This document shows positions 40,945 to 47,652 of a stretch of 64,000 bases of DNA, in pieces. The position numbers and the translations under genes are program-made. The first letter of the stretch is position 1; every line of letters begins with the position of its first letter. The DNA is from Colwellia sp. E2M01. GTDB taxonomy: Bacteria; Pseudomonadota; Gammaproteobacteria; Enterobacterales; Alteromonadaceae. The stretch spans positions 40,512 to 104,511 of the forward strand of contig NZ_JAHKPR010000076.1 of the NCBI RefSeq assembly GCF_018860585.1. The letters are read 5' to 3'. The notes below the pieces were generated by a model. The model did no database searches, was not told where the DNA came from, and saw only the letters and a list, made by a program, of their open reading frames with translations.

Positions 40945-41402
40945 GAATAAAAGCCCATTTTAAAACCGTCTTGTATTGTTGATATGGTGTACGGCTGCTG
41001 TCCGTTTTCGTGATAAATCATAGCTTCGATAAGCTTTATATAATCAATTTCACTTAACGACTCTTCAGCACTAACACCAACCTTTTGAGCAACGCTATTA
41101 ATATAGCTATCAGTATCGTTTTCGGTCGGCGGTGCCCATCGCGTGATAATTTCCGTTATTGTTGTTAACCCGTACTTATCACGATAGCTTTTTAGAATTC
41201 GGGAGGCTGCTCTTATGCCATGTTCTGCCGTTTCAAACTGCACGAACGAACCATCATTACCGACCGAACCAAACCAATCATCATTACTTGTGCGAATGTT
41301 TAACGGATTGTTGTTTCTAATGCCTCGCGGCGTAGAATTATTTTTCATGATATAAAATCCTAAAATAAAAACGGCGGCTATCGCTGCCGCTTTAGCTTTC
41401 AT
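40941..41402 (-). CDS. Membrane-anchored peptidoglycan hydrolase candidate
   Basis: 153 residues. An N-terminal TM/signal anchor (AKAAAIAAVFILGFYIM) is followed by RGIRNNNPLNIR, which with the later W-A/P-P-x-E-N-D-T motif (RWAPPTENDTDSYINSV) defines a common phage structural or lysis protein family with a lysozyme-like fold. It may drill the wall during entry or help lysis. Its start overlaps the spike stop by one base. Confidence 0.75.
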   Translation of the reverse strand: MKAKAAAIAAVFILGFYIMKNNSTPRGIRNNNPLNIRTSNDDWFGSVGNDGSFVQFETAEHGIRAASRILKSYRDKYGLTTITEIITRWAPPTENDTDSYINSVAQKVGVSAEESLSEIDYIKLIEAMIYHENGQQPYTISTIQDGFKMGFYS

Positions 41403-42931
41403 TAATTTAACTCTGACATTATCGAGACACCTAACCCGCCAACTGTGACAACTTCGCCCGCCAACTCTATAACATGAACCCCTGCCGACTGAAGTAACAA
41501 GAAAACTTTGCCGCTGTTATCTACCGCTAACCCTCTATGTGTAATATCACCACCAACAACACCCCTTAACTGTAATGAATCCCACGCGCCCGCTTCTACA
41601 TCATAAGAAAGTACGCCGTCACGGGTCAGTATATGCAAATACCCCCCCGAAACACCGAACCGTTGTATATCACTATGTCGCCCATTCATCATCGGTGCCT
41701 CAATCATATCGTTATACGTGTAGCCACCATCGCTAGAATAAAAAATATCACTCCCCGAACAGAGATATATTCTACCTCTTTCAGTATCAATACCTGTTTT
41801 TTTTTCATTTGTGTACGTATCAGCTATACTTAAAGGTACTGACGTCCACGTCACCCCTAAATCTTCTGTTACTGCGCAAACCCCGTCCCTCCCCATAACA
41901 GCGATATTTCCATCCTTGTTTATATACGCAGCCGCTGCAATTTTGTTCGTCCAATTCAGTGTTGATAAGTCAACGACTTGGGCGGATGAATTATCAAAAC
42001 TACCAATAACGACATTGTCACCACTATTCGGACCATACTTAACTAAATACTTAGAACCGTAAATCTCTGCATGTCCCGCATTACCTACGCTTACGCCACC
42101 ACTAATATCTTTATCTATATAACTATAATCAGATAATTCGATTGTTCTTTCTGTCATCTTCCCCCCCACAAGACACAAAATAACAAGTGTATCACCCACC
42201 ACACGACCGGTGCCTATCATCAGATTAAACGAGGAGCCACCATTGCACGGCAAAGATGCACCCATAGTACTCAAGTCAGCACTTAGCGCGTAAAACTTTA
42301 AGCCGTAGCCGCGATAAGCCATTACCTCATTCAATACATGATTAAAGTACATGTCATCACACTGCCCCACATCTGCGCTTGCTCTATTTACCTGCATAGG
42401 TATTGCGGGTTTTGATACCTCTACTTCAATATCATCTTTATCTAACGAATGCGCATATATTGCATCCTGAGTATTAATACTAAAACTATCACCCGCCTGT
42501 ATTGTAATAGTGCTATTTAATGTTGAACCTATGCCGCCTATATTAAACGCCTTATTTGCTTGTACTGTCACTTTTCCGCGACCAATTCTGGGTGGTACTA
42601 GCTCTGTAATTTTACCAAAAAACACGCTTTTTCTGCTTTGCGTTAAAGAGCTTGCGCCTACCGTTTTCAACTCCAACGGTATATAGCTTAGCGGCAAATC
42701 ACCGAGCCATATTTTGGTTTGCTGTGTAACTTCACTTCTAAATGCCACACTCACAAAACCAACAGGAACAGGAAAAGCCATACCGCTAACTAGCTTAGTC
42801 TCAAATGTTGTTGAGTTTTGCATTGTTATTCGCGCGTCAATATCACCCGCGGCAAGCACTACATTAATATGTTTCCCTAAAGCGGATATCGAATTCCATT
42901 CATTAGCCTTTAATAAAATATTTTGCAGCAT
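41402..42931 (-). CDS. Virion spike / receptor-binding protein with Asp-box propeller
   Basis: 509 residues. The first part (about 1-160, beta-rich, with GKITELVPPRIGRGKVTVQANKA) is probably the vertex-anchoring domain. The C-terminal 300 residues have short beta repeats. Two of them contain Asp boxes (BNR repeats): TEDLGVTW at about 355-362 and SSDGGYTY at about 399-406. Asp boxes are typical of sialidase-like beta-propellers. In PM2 the spike P1 occupies the vertices and binds the host. The gene position between capsid module and lysis genes fits this role. Confidence 0.7.
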   Translation of the reverse strand: MLQNILLKANEWNSISALGKHINVVLAAGDIDARITMQNSTTFETKLVSGMAFPVPVGFVSVAFRSEVTQQTKIWLGDLPLSYIPLELKTVGASSLTQSRKSVFFGKITELVPPRIGRGKVTVQANKAFNIGGIGSTLNSTITIQAGDSFSINTQDAIYAHSLDKDDIEVEVSKPAIPMQVNRASADVGQCDDMYFNHVLNEVMAYRGYGLKFYALSADLSTMGASLPCNGGSSFNLMIGTGRVVGDTLVILCLVGGKMTERTIELSDYSYIDKDISGGVSVGNAGHAEIYGSKYLVKYGPNSGDNVVIGSFDNSSAQVVDLSTLNWTNKIAAAAYINKDGNIAVMGRDGVCAVTEDLGVTWTSVPLSIADTYTNEKKTGIDTERGRIYLCSGSDIFYSSDGGYTYNDMIEAPMMNGRHSDIQRFGVSGGYLHILTRDGVLSYDVEAGAWDSLQLRGVVGGDITHRGLAVDNSGKVFLLLQSAGVHVIELAGEVVTVGGLGVSIMSELN

Positions 42932-43719
42932 TATTTTTTACCTTTTAACGTCCAAGCAATAAAACCAAGCCCCGCAAGACCGCCTATCACCATAAACATT
43001 TTATTTGTTGATTCTGCTAAATTTGCACCGTCCGAACGCGACACATTATCAGCAAATTGCATCATTGACTTAAAACCATTATTTAGTGAATCATTATTAT
43101 CTTGCTGCTGCAAAAATGACGTATTACTAAGGCTTTCCGCCAAATCATTTCCTGCCATCAACTGCATATAGCCTAACTCACCCATACTCAATGCCGCATT
43201 TAAATTGTTATCGCTTTGATTAGCAATCAACTGTGCAGCGTTATCCAAAACCATACCGTTAGCGCTCAAACTTGAGTTGAGCATATGCGTAGACAAATCA
43301 CCATACTGCGAAACTAGCGCAGCATTTGTATTTATTGCGCCGTCAGCAAAGGCGAAAGCATCACCCGTTAATGAATACGCGTTATTTGCTGAATTATTAG
43401 CTATTGCCGCTATATCTTTTGTAACACCTTCAGCAAAAGAGTAAGCGCCGCTTGTTGCACCTTCAGCTAGTCGCATGGCTTCGCCTATCGAGCCATGGTC
43501 TGTTTGCTCTATTATTACAGACCCCGCAGAAGCCGCAGAGCTTGAACCATCTTTCGCTTTCTCGCCGAAATCAATATTTACAGGTGAAACCGAAGAGTAA
43601 ACAGTATTAGCGCCCGAAAAATCCTGCGTATTTGAAAAGTTATTGGTTCTAGTTTCGGTGTTACCCGTGTTTGTTTTGCCGCCCGACCCGAAAAAGCCGC
43701 CGCCACTGAAAAGCCCCAT
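42931..43719 (-). CDS. Virion protein with glycine-rich start and C-terminal TM (262 aa)
   Basis: Starts MGLFSGGGFFGSGGKTNTGN, then Asn/Ser/Thr-rich, then a long Ala/Asn/Asp helical region with loose repeats (AYSFAEGV, AYSLTGDAFAFADGA, NLNAALSMGELGY), ending in a TM helix (MFMVIGGLAGLGFIAWTL) and basic tail. Probably a membrane-anchored virion protein reaching towards the capsid or genome. No family recognised. Its stop overlaps the spike start by one base. Confidence 0.7.
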   Translation of the reverse strand: MGLFSGGGFFGSGGKTNTGNTETRTNNFSNTQDFSGANTVYSSVSPVNIDFGEKAKDGSSSAASAGSVIIEQTDHGSIGEAMRLAEGATSGAYSFAEGVTKDIAAIANNSANNAYSLTGDAFAFADGAINTNAALVSQYGDLSTHMLNSSLSANGMVLDNAAQLIANQSDNNLNAALSMGELGYMQLMAGNDLAESLSNTSFLQQQDNNDSLNNGFKSMMQFADNVSRSDGANLAESTNKMFMVIGGLAGLGFIAWTLKGKK

Positions 43720-43722
43720 TCA

Positions 43723-43887
43723 CTACCCCTTTTTCAACAAGAACAAAAGAGCAACAACAGCAACAACAGCAATAACATTGCTATCTATTCCTGAATTACC
43801 TTTGATTAATGAACCACCTGTAAACCCTACGTCTGTAGCGCTTGATGTTTGGTCGCTTGTGCTCGAACTCAACTGCATCGCACCCAC
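43723..43887 (-). CDS. 54-residue single-TM virion protein
   Basis: Ser/Thr-rich N-terminus (MQLSSSTSDQTSSATD after a short GTG-started lead), a glycine turn, then a TM helix made of Val/Ala/Leu (NVIAVVAVVALLFLL) and KKG. GTG at 43887 is chosen because AAGGAG lies 6 nt upstream; ATG at 43878 is the alternative (51 residues). The stop lies 3 nt before the next gene. Type fits the small membrane proteins of internal-membrane viruses. Confidence 0.65.
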   Translation of the reverse strand: MGAMQLSSSTSDQTSSATDVGFTGGSLIKGNSGIDSNVIAVVAVVALLFLLKKG

Positions 43888-43943
43888 CTTAAACTCCTTA
43901 ATAAAAGCCGCCGACTTGGGCGGCCATTATTACTATCAATTAA

Positions 43944-44273
43944 TTATCTAGCGCCATTCATGCGCATATAAAACGCAAGACCCAACAAGCCAAGACTAGC
44001 AATAAGCAACGGCTTATTAACGTTTATCGTTGTTGGCTTAGTGTGAGCACCAACCGCCAAAAGCGATTGGTCTACTTGCACCGCTGCGGCATTATCTAGC
44101 TCTGGCTCGTATACTGCCGCTTGCAAATCTTGACCCGAGGTGCTTCGGTCAGCTTTTATCTGCTCAACTTGACCCCAAAGGCTTAACGCATCACCCAGAC
44201 CGCCGTTAATTGATTGCCAAAGCCCGCCCGCACTAGCTGTTGCCACGGGTGTAGCTGTATTTTCAATACTCAT
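43944..44273 (-). CDS. C-terminal-TM virion protein (109 aa)
   Basis: A soluble N-terminal part with an amphipathic helix (LWQSINGGLGDALSLWGQVEQI) and a TM helix at the end (KPLLIASLGLLGLAFYMRM). It lies 9 bp downstream of the capsid gene. Probably sits in the internal membrane under the capsid. Confidence 0.7.
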   Translation of the reverse strand: MSIENTATPVATASAGGLWQSINGGLGDALSLWGQVEQIKADRSTSGQDLQAAVYEPELDNAAAVQVDQSLLAVGAHTKPTTINVNKPLLIASLGLLGLAFYMRMNGAR

Positions 44274-44282
44274 AACAACCCC

Positions 44283-45152
44283 TTAGAAGCGACCCGCTCC
44301 CCAAACATCAATATATTCAACCATCAGCTCGACTTGACCCGCGCTTGCTGCTTCGCAGCGCAATCGCATATCTTGGATTGGTAACTGATTACCGCTACTG
44401 TCCTTGTAGGAAAGCGGCAAAGCGTGTTGAACATCACCATCTAAAATCAAATCAATAACAGTCGAATCAGATACTTGTGGCGTTCTTCCGTTAAGCTGCT
44501 GAAATACCGCCGCCTTACTTGCCGATAAATCATGCCAGTTCGTATTATCAACAAGCAATTCGGCTTTTGTTATTTCACATAAACCATCGGAGTTTTCATC
44601 GCCAACATCTGGCATATACAAGTGAATAGCTGCAATTGATGCTCCTACGGGCTTCGGTATATTGTCTATTTCAAACGTACCTGCCGCGGACACATTAACA
44701 AACATACGGCGCACTTTTGTTAAGTAATTCGGCACACCTTGAACGCTTTGCACTGTTTGAGCATAAGCCGTTAAAACAGGCGCGCTTGCTGCTGCATCAA
44801 TTTCAATTGAGATATTTGCTGTTGTAATGCCTTGGCTTCGGTTTGTATCAAAACCGAAAAAGCGAGTATCCCCAAGTTTGTGTAATTCGGGGCGGTTAAA
44901 ATTAAAAATTAACACGCCGCTTTTTTGGGTTCTTGAGTAGTGCGAATCCATGCTAATCAAGCGTGTTCCACTCGGATATTCAGAAATTAAACGGTTGTTA
45001 GCTTCAATTTTAATGTTTTTTAGCTGCGCAGCGGTTACACCTGAATAATGTAAGTGTATTGCTTCATACGTATTACCAACGGGCAACATGATAGATACGT
45101 TATTACCCGCCGCAACATTGGCAATCGTTGGTAATTGTTTAAGAGACTTCAT
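44283..45152 (-). CDS. Major capsid protein, P2-like (corticovirus PM2 type)
   Basis: 289 residues. The N-terminus (SLKQLPTIANVAAGNNVSIMLPVGNTYEAIHL), the beta-strand rich pattern throughout and the two similar halves fit the PM2 P2 family of double-jelly-roll capsid proteins; PM2 P2 has 269 residues. The second half begins near residue 147 (KVRRMFVNVSAAG). AAGGGG lies 9 nt upstream of the ATG. P2 trimers form the shell around an internal membrane in PM2. Assigned from remembered family features, without a search. Confidence 0.8.
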   Translation of the reverse strand: MKSLKQLPTIANVAAGNNVSIMLPVGNTYEAIHLHYSGVTAAQLKNIKIEANNRLISEYPSGTRLISMDSHYSRTQKSGVLIFNFNRPELHKLGDTRFFGFDTNRSQGITTANISIEIDAAASAPVLTAYAQTVQSVQGVPNYLTKVRRMFVNVSAAGTFEIDNIPKPVGASIAAIHLYMPDVGDENSDGLCEITKAELLVDNTNWHDLSASKAAVFQQLNGRTPQVSDSTVIDLILDGDVQHALPLSYKDSSGNQLPIQDMRLRCEAASAGQVELMVEYIDVWGAGRF

Positions 45153-45163
45153 GAATCAGCCCC

Positions 45164-45262
45164 TTATAAGTGTTTTGTTACAGAGAATGGCGCAAACTTC
45201 TTAACTAGCGCCAAAACTAAAATAGAAGCTAAAGAGCTTTTAATTGTGCTTTTGATGTTCAT
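45164..45262 (-). CDS. 32-residue hydrophobic peptide upstream of the capsid gene
   Basis: MNIKSTIKSSLASILVLALVKKFAPFSVTKHL. It has a basic start, a short hydrophobic core and a basic end. It is preceded by the repeated ribosome-binding hairpin (45269-45280) and ends 11 nt before the capsid start, so it may act as a coupled leader or as a tiny membrane protein. Confidence 0.55.
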   Translation of the reverse strand: MNIKSTIKSSLASILVLALVKKFAPFSVTKHL

Positions 45263-45268
45263 GTGTTT

Positions 45269-45280
45269 TGTCTCCCGACA
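45269..45280 (-). promoter_or_regulatory. Ribosome-binding hairpin, copy 1
   Basis: TGTCGGGAGACA on the minus strand: TGTC and GACA can pair and leave GGGA, a GNRA-type tetraloop that is also the core of the Shine-Dalgarno sequence. The ATG of the 32-residue ORF follows 6 nt later. The same 12-mer occurs before two other genes of the operon (47115-47126 and 47388-47399). Confidence 0.6.
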
Positions 45281-45281
45281 T

Positions 45282-45318
45282 AAAAAAAACTGTGGGCGTG
45301 TTTCGCAACAGTACCCAC
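45282..45318 (-). terminator. Intrinsic terminator between ATPase and capsid genes
   Basis: On the minus strand GTGGG and CCCAC pair, with a second inner stem TGTT/AACA closed by a GCGA tetraloop. AG and eight T residues follow. It lies inside the leftward operon, 50 bp after the ATPase stop. TGTCTCC just before it (45321-45327) is complementary to GGAGACA of the ribosome-binding hairpin just after it. Confidence 0.7.
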
Positions 45319-45369
45319 TAGGAGACACAATTTAATAAGACGTTTCGCTAGCGTGTAAAGCTCGTTTCG

Positions 45370-46098
45370 CTATGCTGTTTTAGTGTTTTTCGCTGTTTTC
45401 GCTCTGCTTTTGTCAAAAATATGTCTTAAATCCAGTTTTTCGACATTACCCAAGCCGCCAGTCGCTTTAAAATACGTTAGCGGCTCAAGGCTTTTTATAT
45501 CAGCAAGCGTTAAATCACACTCTTTACCCATGCGCTCCGCATCGCTTCTCGATTCCTGAACTCCGATAATTTTAAAAGGTGATTGACTTAGTATTGTTTT
45601 GCTCACTTCTGTTGAGCGCTGAAAAACTGTGTGAACAACTAAGCCGAATTTTCTACCGCCCGTCAAACACTCACCCAATCTACCGGTCTCTTTTGCGTTT
45701 GAATCAGTCCAACGCGCTAACTCTTCGATAACCATATCCAACCGCCTGTTACCGTCACACGCGCGCCACATCAATTCACAAAACCACAACATTTCCTTTC
45801 GTGTCGGCTCTTTTGGCATATACGCAATGCGAAAAGGCAAACCACTCCGCCACGCCTTAGCAAACTGATTTGCAAATTTTACCCTTGTTTCAAAATGATG
45901 TACCTTTTTACCCGCAAAACCGCGGTTTTTTGGGTCTCCGCGGTGGAATTCATAATCTCCGTAAGGGTCGAAAATAGCCAAACAGGGGTTGGCGGGTACG
46001 GTTCCTGCGTATTGCACTGCGACACTTTTACCGCCTCCCGTCCCTGCCGTATAACAGCAATGCAAAGCTTTTAAAGAGTTATCTTTATTAATCGCCAT
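45370..46098 (-). CDS. Genome packaging ATPase (P9/A32-like)
   Basis: 242 residues from ATG 46098, preceded by AGGGG at 6 nt; the frame is open further but lacks a good start. Walker A is GTGGGKS at 19-25, followed by AIFDPYGDY at about 41-49, Walker B LDMVIEE at about 120-126, and FGLVVHTVFQRSTEVSK as the sensor region. These fit the FtsK/HerA-type packaging ATPases of PRD1/PM2-lineage viruses. The start overlaps the end of the preceding gene by 11 nt. Confidence 0.85.
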   Translation of the reverse strand: MAINKDNSLKALHCCYTAGTGGGKSVAVQYAGTVPANPCLAIFDPYGDYEFHRGDPKNRGFAGKKVHHFETRVKFANQFAKAWRSGLPFRIAYMPKEPTRKEMLWFCELMWRACDGNRRLDMVIEELARWTDSNAKETGRLGECLTGGRKFGLVVHTVFQRSTEVSKTILSQSPFKIIGVQESRSDAERMGKECDLTLADIKSLEPLTYFKATGGLGNVEKLDLRHIFDKSRAKTAKNTKTA

Positions 46099-46687
46099 CG
46101 CTCGCCCCTGTTGCATAATCCTGACTCGGTGTTTTCGCTTCAAGCTCTTGATTGTTTTTTATCTCTTGCTCTTTATCAAATGCTTTTTTCTGGCGGTACA
46201 CCGAAAAAGCAAAAGTCCCCAACGACACGCCGAGCGCTATTTCTTCTTTGAACTTTTCAAGCCATGGCGGTAACTCAGCATTACCGAAATGTTTTTGTAT
46301 TACCGCCGTTGCTTTGCTTGCTATATCTTCTTTTTGACTATCGGGTATCACAATATCAGCACCGACATAGGCGCTTGATAATGTCTCTAAATAACTAACA
46401 CCCCCCGCCGCAAAGGTAAAAGCATCTTCCTTAGACATACCGCCCGAATTTTCGTTTTTATTTTCGGGTGCTGCCTCGCTTGTGTCGCTTGCACCACTTG
46501 CGGTTCCGGTAAATTGGTCTAAATCATCATAGCTTGGTAATTCTTCCGCAATTAATCCGCTATCTTGCGCCGAATCCAAGAATGACGGCGGCGGCGATTC
46601 CAAGTCCTGCGAGCGCTTTAAATCCGCCGCCACTTCTTCCGCTATCGTCTTTGTTGCTTTTCTCGTTGTCGCTGTTGCTGTTACCAT
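46088..46687 (-). CDS. Virion-associated membrane protein candidate (199 aa)
   Basis: Start at ATG 46687 is chosen because GGGAG lies 7 nt upstream; an earlier in-frame ATG (46729) has no ribosome-binding site. An acidic, Ser/Pro-rich region precedes a helix-rich part (KEEIALGVSLGTFAFSVYR, a likely TM near residue 150-170) and a polar tail. Unknown family. Its first 128 bases overlap, in another frame, the end of the zinc-ribbon gene. Confidence 0.65.
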   Translation of the reverse strand: MVTATATTRKATKTIAEEVAADLKRSQDLESPPPSFLDSAQDSGLIAEELPSYDDLDQFTGTASGASDTSEAAPENKNENSGGMSKEDAFTFAAGGVSYLETLSSAYVGADIVIPDSQKEDIASKATAVIQKHFGNAELPPWLEKFKEEIALGVSLGTFAFSVYRQKKAFDKEQEIKNNQELEAKTPSQDYATGASDGD

Positions 46688-46943
46688 CTTCTGGCTCCCA
46701 CTCGTTAAGGTTATTGTTTGATTTTTCATTAATTAAAGAACTTTTTTCACGTTCGGGCGGTAAAGCTGCGCCACCATCAATGGCCTGTTGCCAACGCTCC
46801 TGCAAGAGCTTTCCGCTTCTTTGGTCTAGGCCGCAATTTTTACAATGCAAATAGAGCAGTTTTTTACCTGTTTTTTTTCGTTTTATGTGGGCATCACCAT
46901 TGCAACCAGAGCAACTAATTAGCCCCAGTGATTCATTGGCCAT
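46560..46943 (-). CDS. Zinc-ribbon protein with C-terminal TM (127 aa)
   Basis: An N-terminal zinc ribbon (CSGC...HCKNCG at about 11-38), an Asn/Asp/Ser/Glu-rich linker, then a glycine-rich TM end (GGGFKALAGLGIAAAVILGFGAR). The ribbon may bind nucleic acid and the tail anchors it in the membrane, which would suit coupling of genome and internal membrane. That role is inference. The start overlaps the previous gene by 11 nt. Confidence 0.7.
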   Translation of the reverse strand: MANESLGLISCSGCNGDAHIKRKKTGKKLLYLHCKNCGLDQRSGKLLQERWQQAIDGGAALPPEREKSSLINEKSNNNLNEWEPEDGNSNSDNEKSNKDDSGRSGGGFKALAGLGIAAAVILGFGAR

Positions 46944-47109
46944 TAGTGTTAACCTCTAAAGTTTCGATTCTTTCCGCCATTTCTGACATTAAAGAGATCG
47001 CTTTATTGAGTGCATTTTTAAGATGAGTAACTTTTTGCGCGGGGCGAAAGTCGCTAGTATTTTCAGCGGCTTCAATTTCAAGTTGAATATCTTTGATTTG
47101 TTTTTGCAT
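46933..47109 (-). CDS. 58-residue coiled-coil protein
   Basis: MQKQIKDIQLEIEAAENTSD..., with heptad-like Leu/Ile/Met spacing through most of the length (LKNALNKAISLMSEMAERIETLEV). Preceded by the ribosome-binding hairpin copy 2. Function unknown. Confidence 0.65.
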   Translation of the reverse strand: MQKQIKDIQLEIEAAENTSDFRPAQKVTHLKNALNKAISLMSEMAERIETLEVNTNGQ

Positions 47110-47114
47110 TTTCG

Positions 47115-47126
47115 TGTCTCCCGACA
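47115..47126 (-). promoter_or_regulatory. Ribosome-binding hairpin, copy 2
   Basis: TGTCGGGAGACA on the minus strand. The ATG of the 58-residue gene follows 5 nt later. Together with copy 3 it shares a longer 17-mer, ACTGTCGGGAGACACGA. Confidence 0.6.
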
Positions 47127-47144
47127 GTAAATGTATTTAAGCCT

Positions 47145-47381
47145 TTAAGCTTGAGTGATTTTCTCTAATTGCTCTATAGCGTTTTCAGCTTTGGCAATAT
47201 TCAGCAATAGAACTTGCTTTCTATTGTAAAGAGCTTCAATTTTATTATTAGCAAAGATAATTTCATCAACATCTAAGTCAACACGTTCAGACAGTGAATC
47301 AATTTTTTCTTGAAAGGTGTTTAGTGTTTCATCAACACTAGGGCAAAGTTTAGATTTAAAGAATTTAAGTAGTTTTTTCAT
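47145..47381 (-). CDS. 78-residue coiled-coil protein
   Basis: Basic start (MKKLLKFFKSKL) followed by a long amphipathic helix (FQEKIDSLSERVDLDVDEIIFANNKIEALYNRK...). Unknown family. Preceded by ribosome-binding hairpin copy 3 and followed by copy 2. It may form a helical bundle with the 58-residue neighbour. Confidence 0.65.
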   Translation of the reverse strand: MKKLLKFFKSKLCPSVDETLNTFQEKIDSLSERVDLDVDEIIFANNKIEALYNRKQVLLLNIAKAENAIEQLEKITQA

Positions 47382-47387
47382 TTATCG

Positions 47388-47399
47388 TGTCTCCCGACA
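47388..47399 (-). promoter_or_regulatory. Ribosome-binding hairpin, copy 3
   Basis: TGTCGGGAGACA on the minus strand, 6 nt before the ATG of the 78-residue gene. About 20 nt upstream another small hairpin, CGTT-GTGA-AACG, also has a GNRA loop and spans the stop codon of the preceding gene. Confidence 0.6.
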
Positions 47400-47424
47400 G
47401 TTTAAAGTAAAGTTTAGGGGCGTT

Positions 47425-47652
47425 TCACAACGTGCCGCTATTGGGTTTAAAGAGTTTTCTTAGATTTTTTATGTGACCGTGTGTCGATTCTGTTGTAGTT
47501 ACTGTGGGATTGTTGGTGTTTTCGTACGTAGCAGCGCGAAAACCTCGCAACCAAGCAGCTTTACGATGCGGTAATTTGAACGGGCATTCGCTATGATGTT
47601 TACCACCAAAAAAAGCGCTTTGTCCTAATTCAAAATCAACAACTTTTTGCAT
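47425..47652 (-). CDS. RMF-like (ribosome modulation factor fold) protein
   Basis: 75 residues. Residues 9-42 follow the RMF pattern: LGQSAFFGG (conserved G-x-x-A-x-x-x-G), SECPF (C-P-Y/F), HR, and AAWLRGFRAA (W-L-x-G-W/F-x-x-A). RMF binds 30S subunits and drives 100S ribosome dimers in stationary phase; related CrpP-like proteins are known on mobile elements. The C-terminal 30 residues are an added Thr/Asn-rich and basic tail. A GGTGACC ribosome-binding site precedes it. It is the first gene of the leftward operon. Confidence 0.7.
   Translation of the reverse strand: MQKVVDFELGQSAFFGGKHHSECPFKLPHRKAAWLRGFRAATYENTNNPTVTTTESTHGHIKNLRKLFKPNSGTL

Noticed and set aside
45135..45335. 66-codon + strand ORF over the capsid start
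   Set aside because: It is antisense to the 32-residue ORF, the ribosome-binding hairpin and the terminator, and has no ribosome-binding site.
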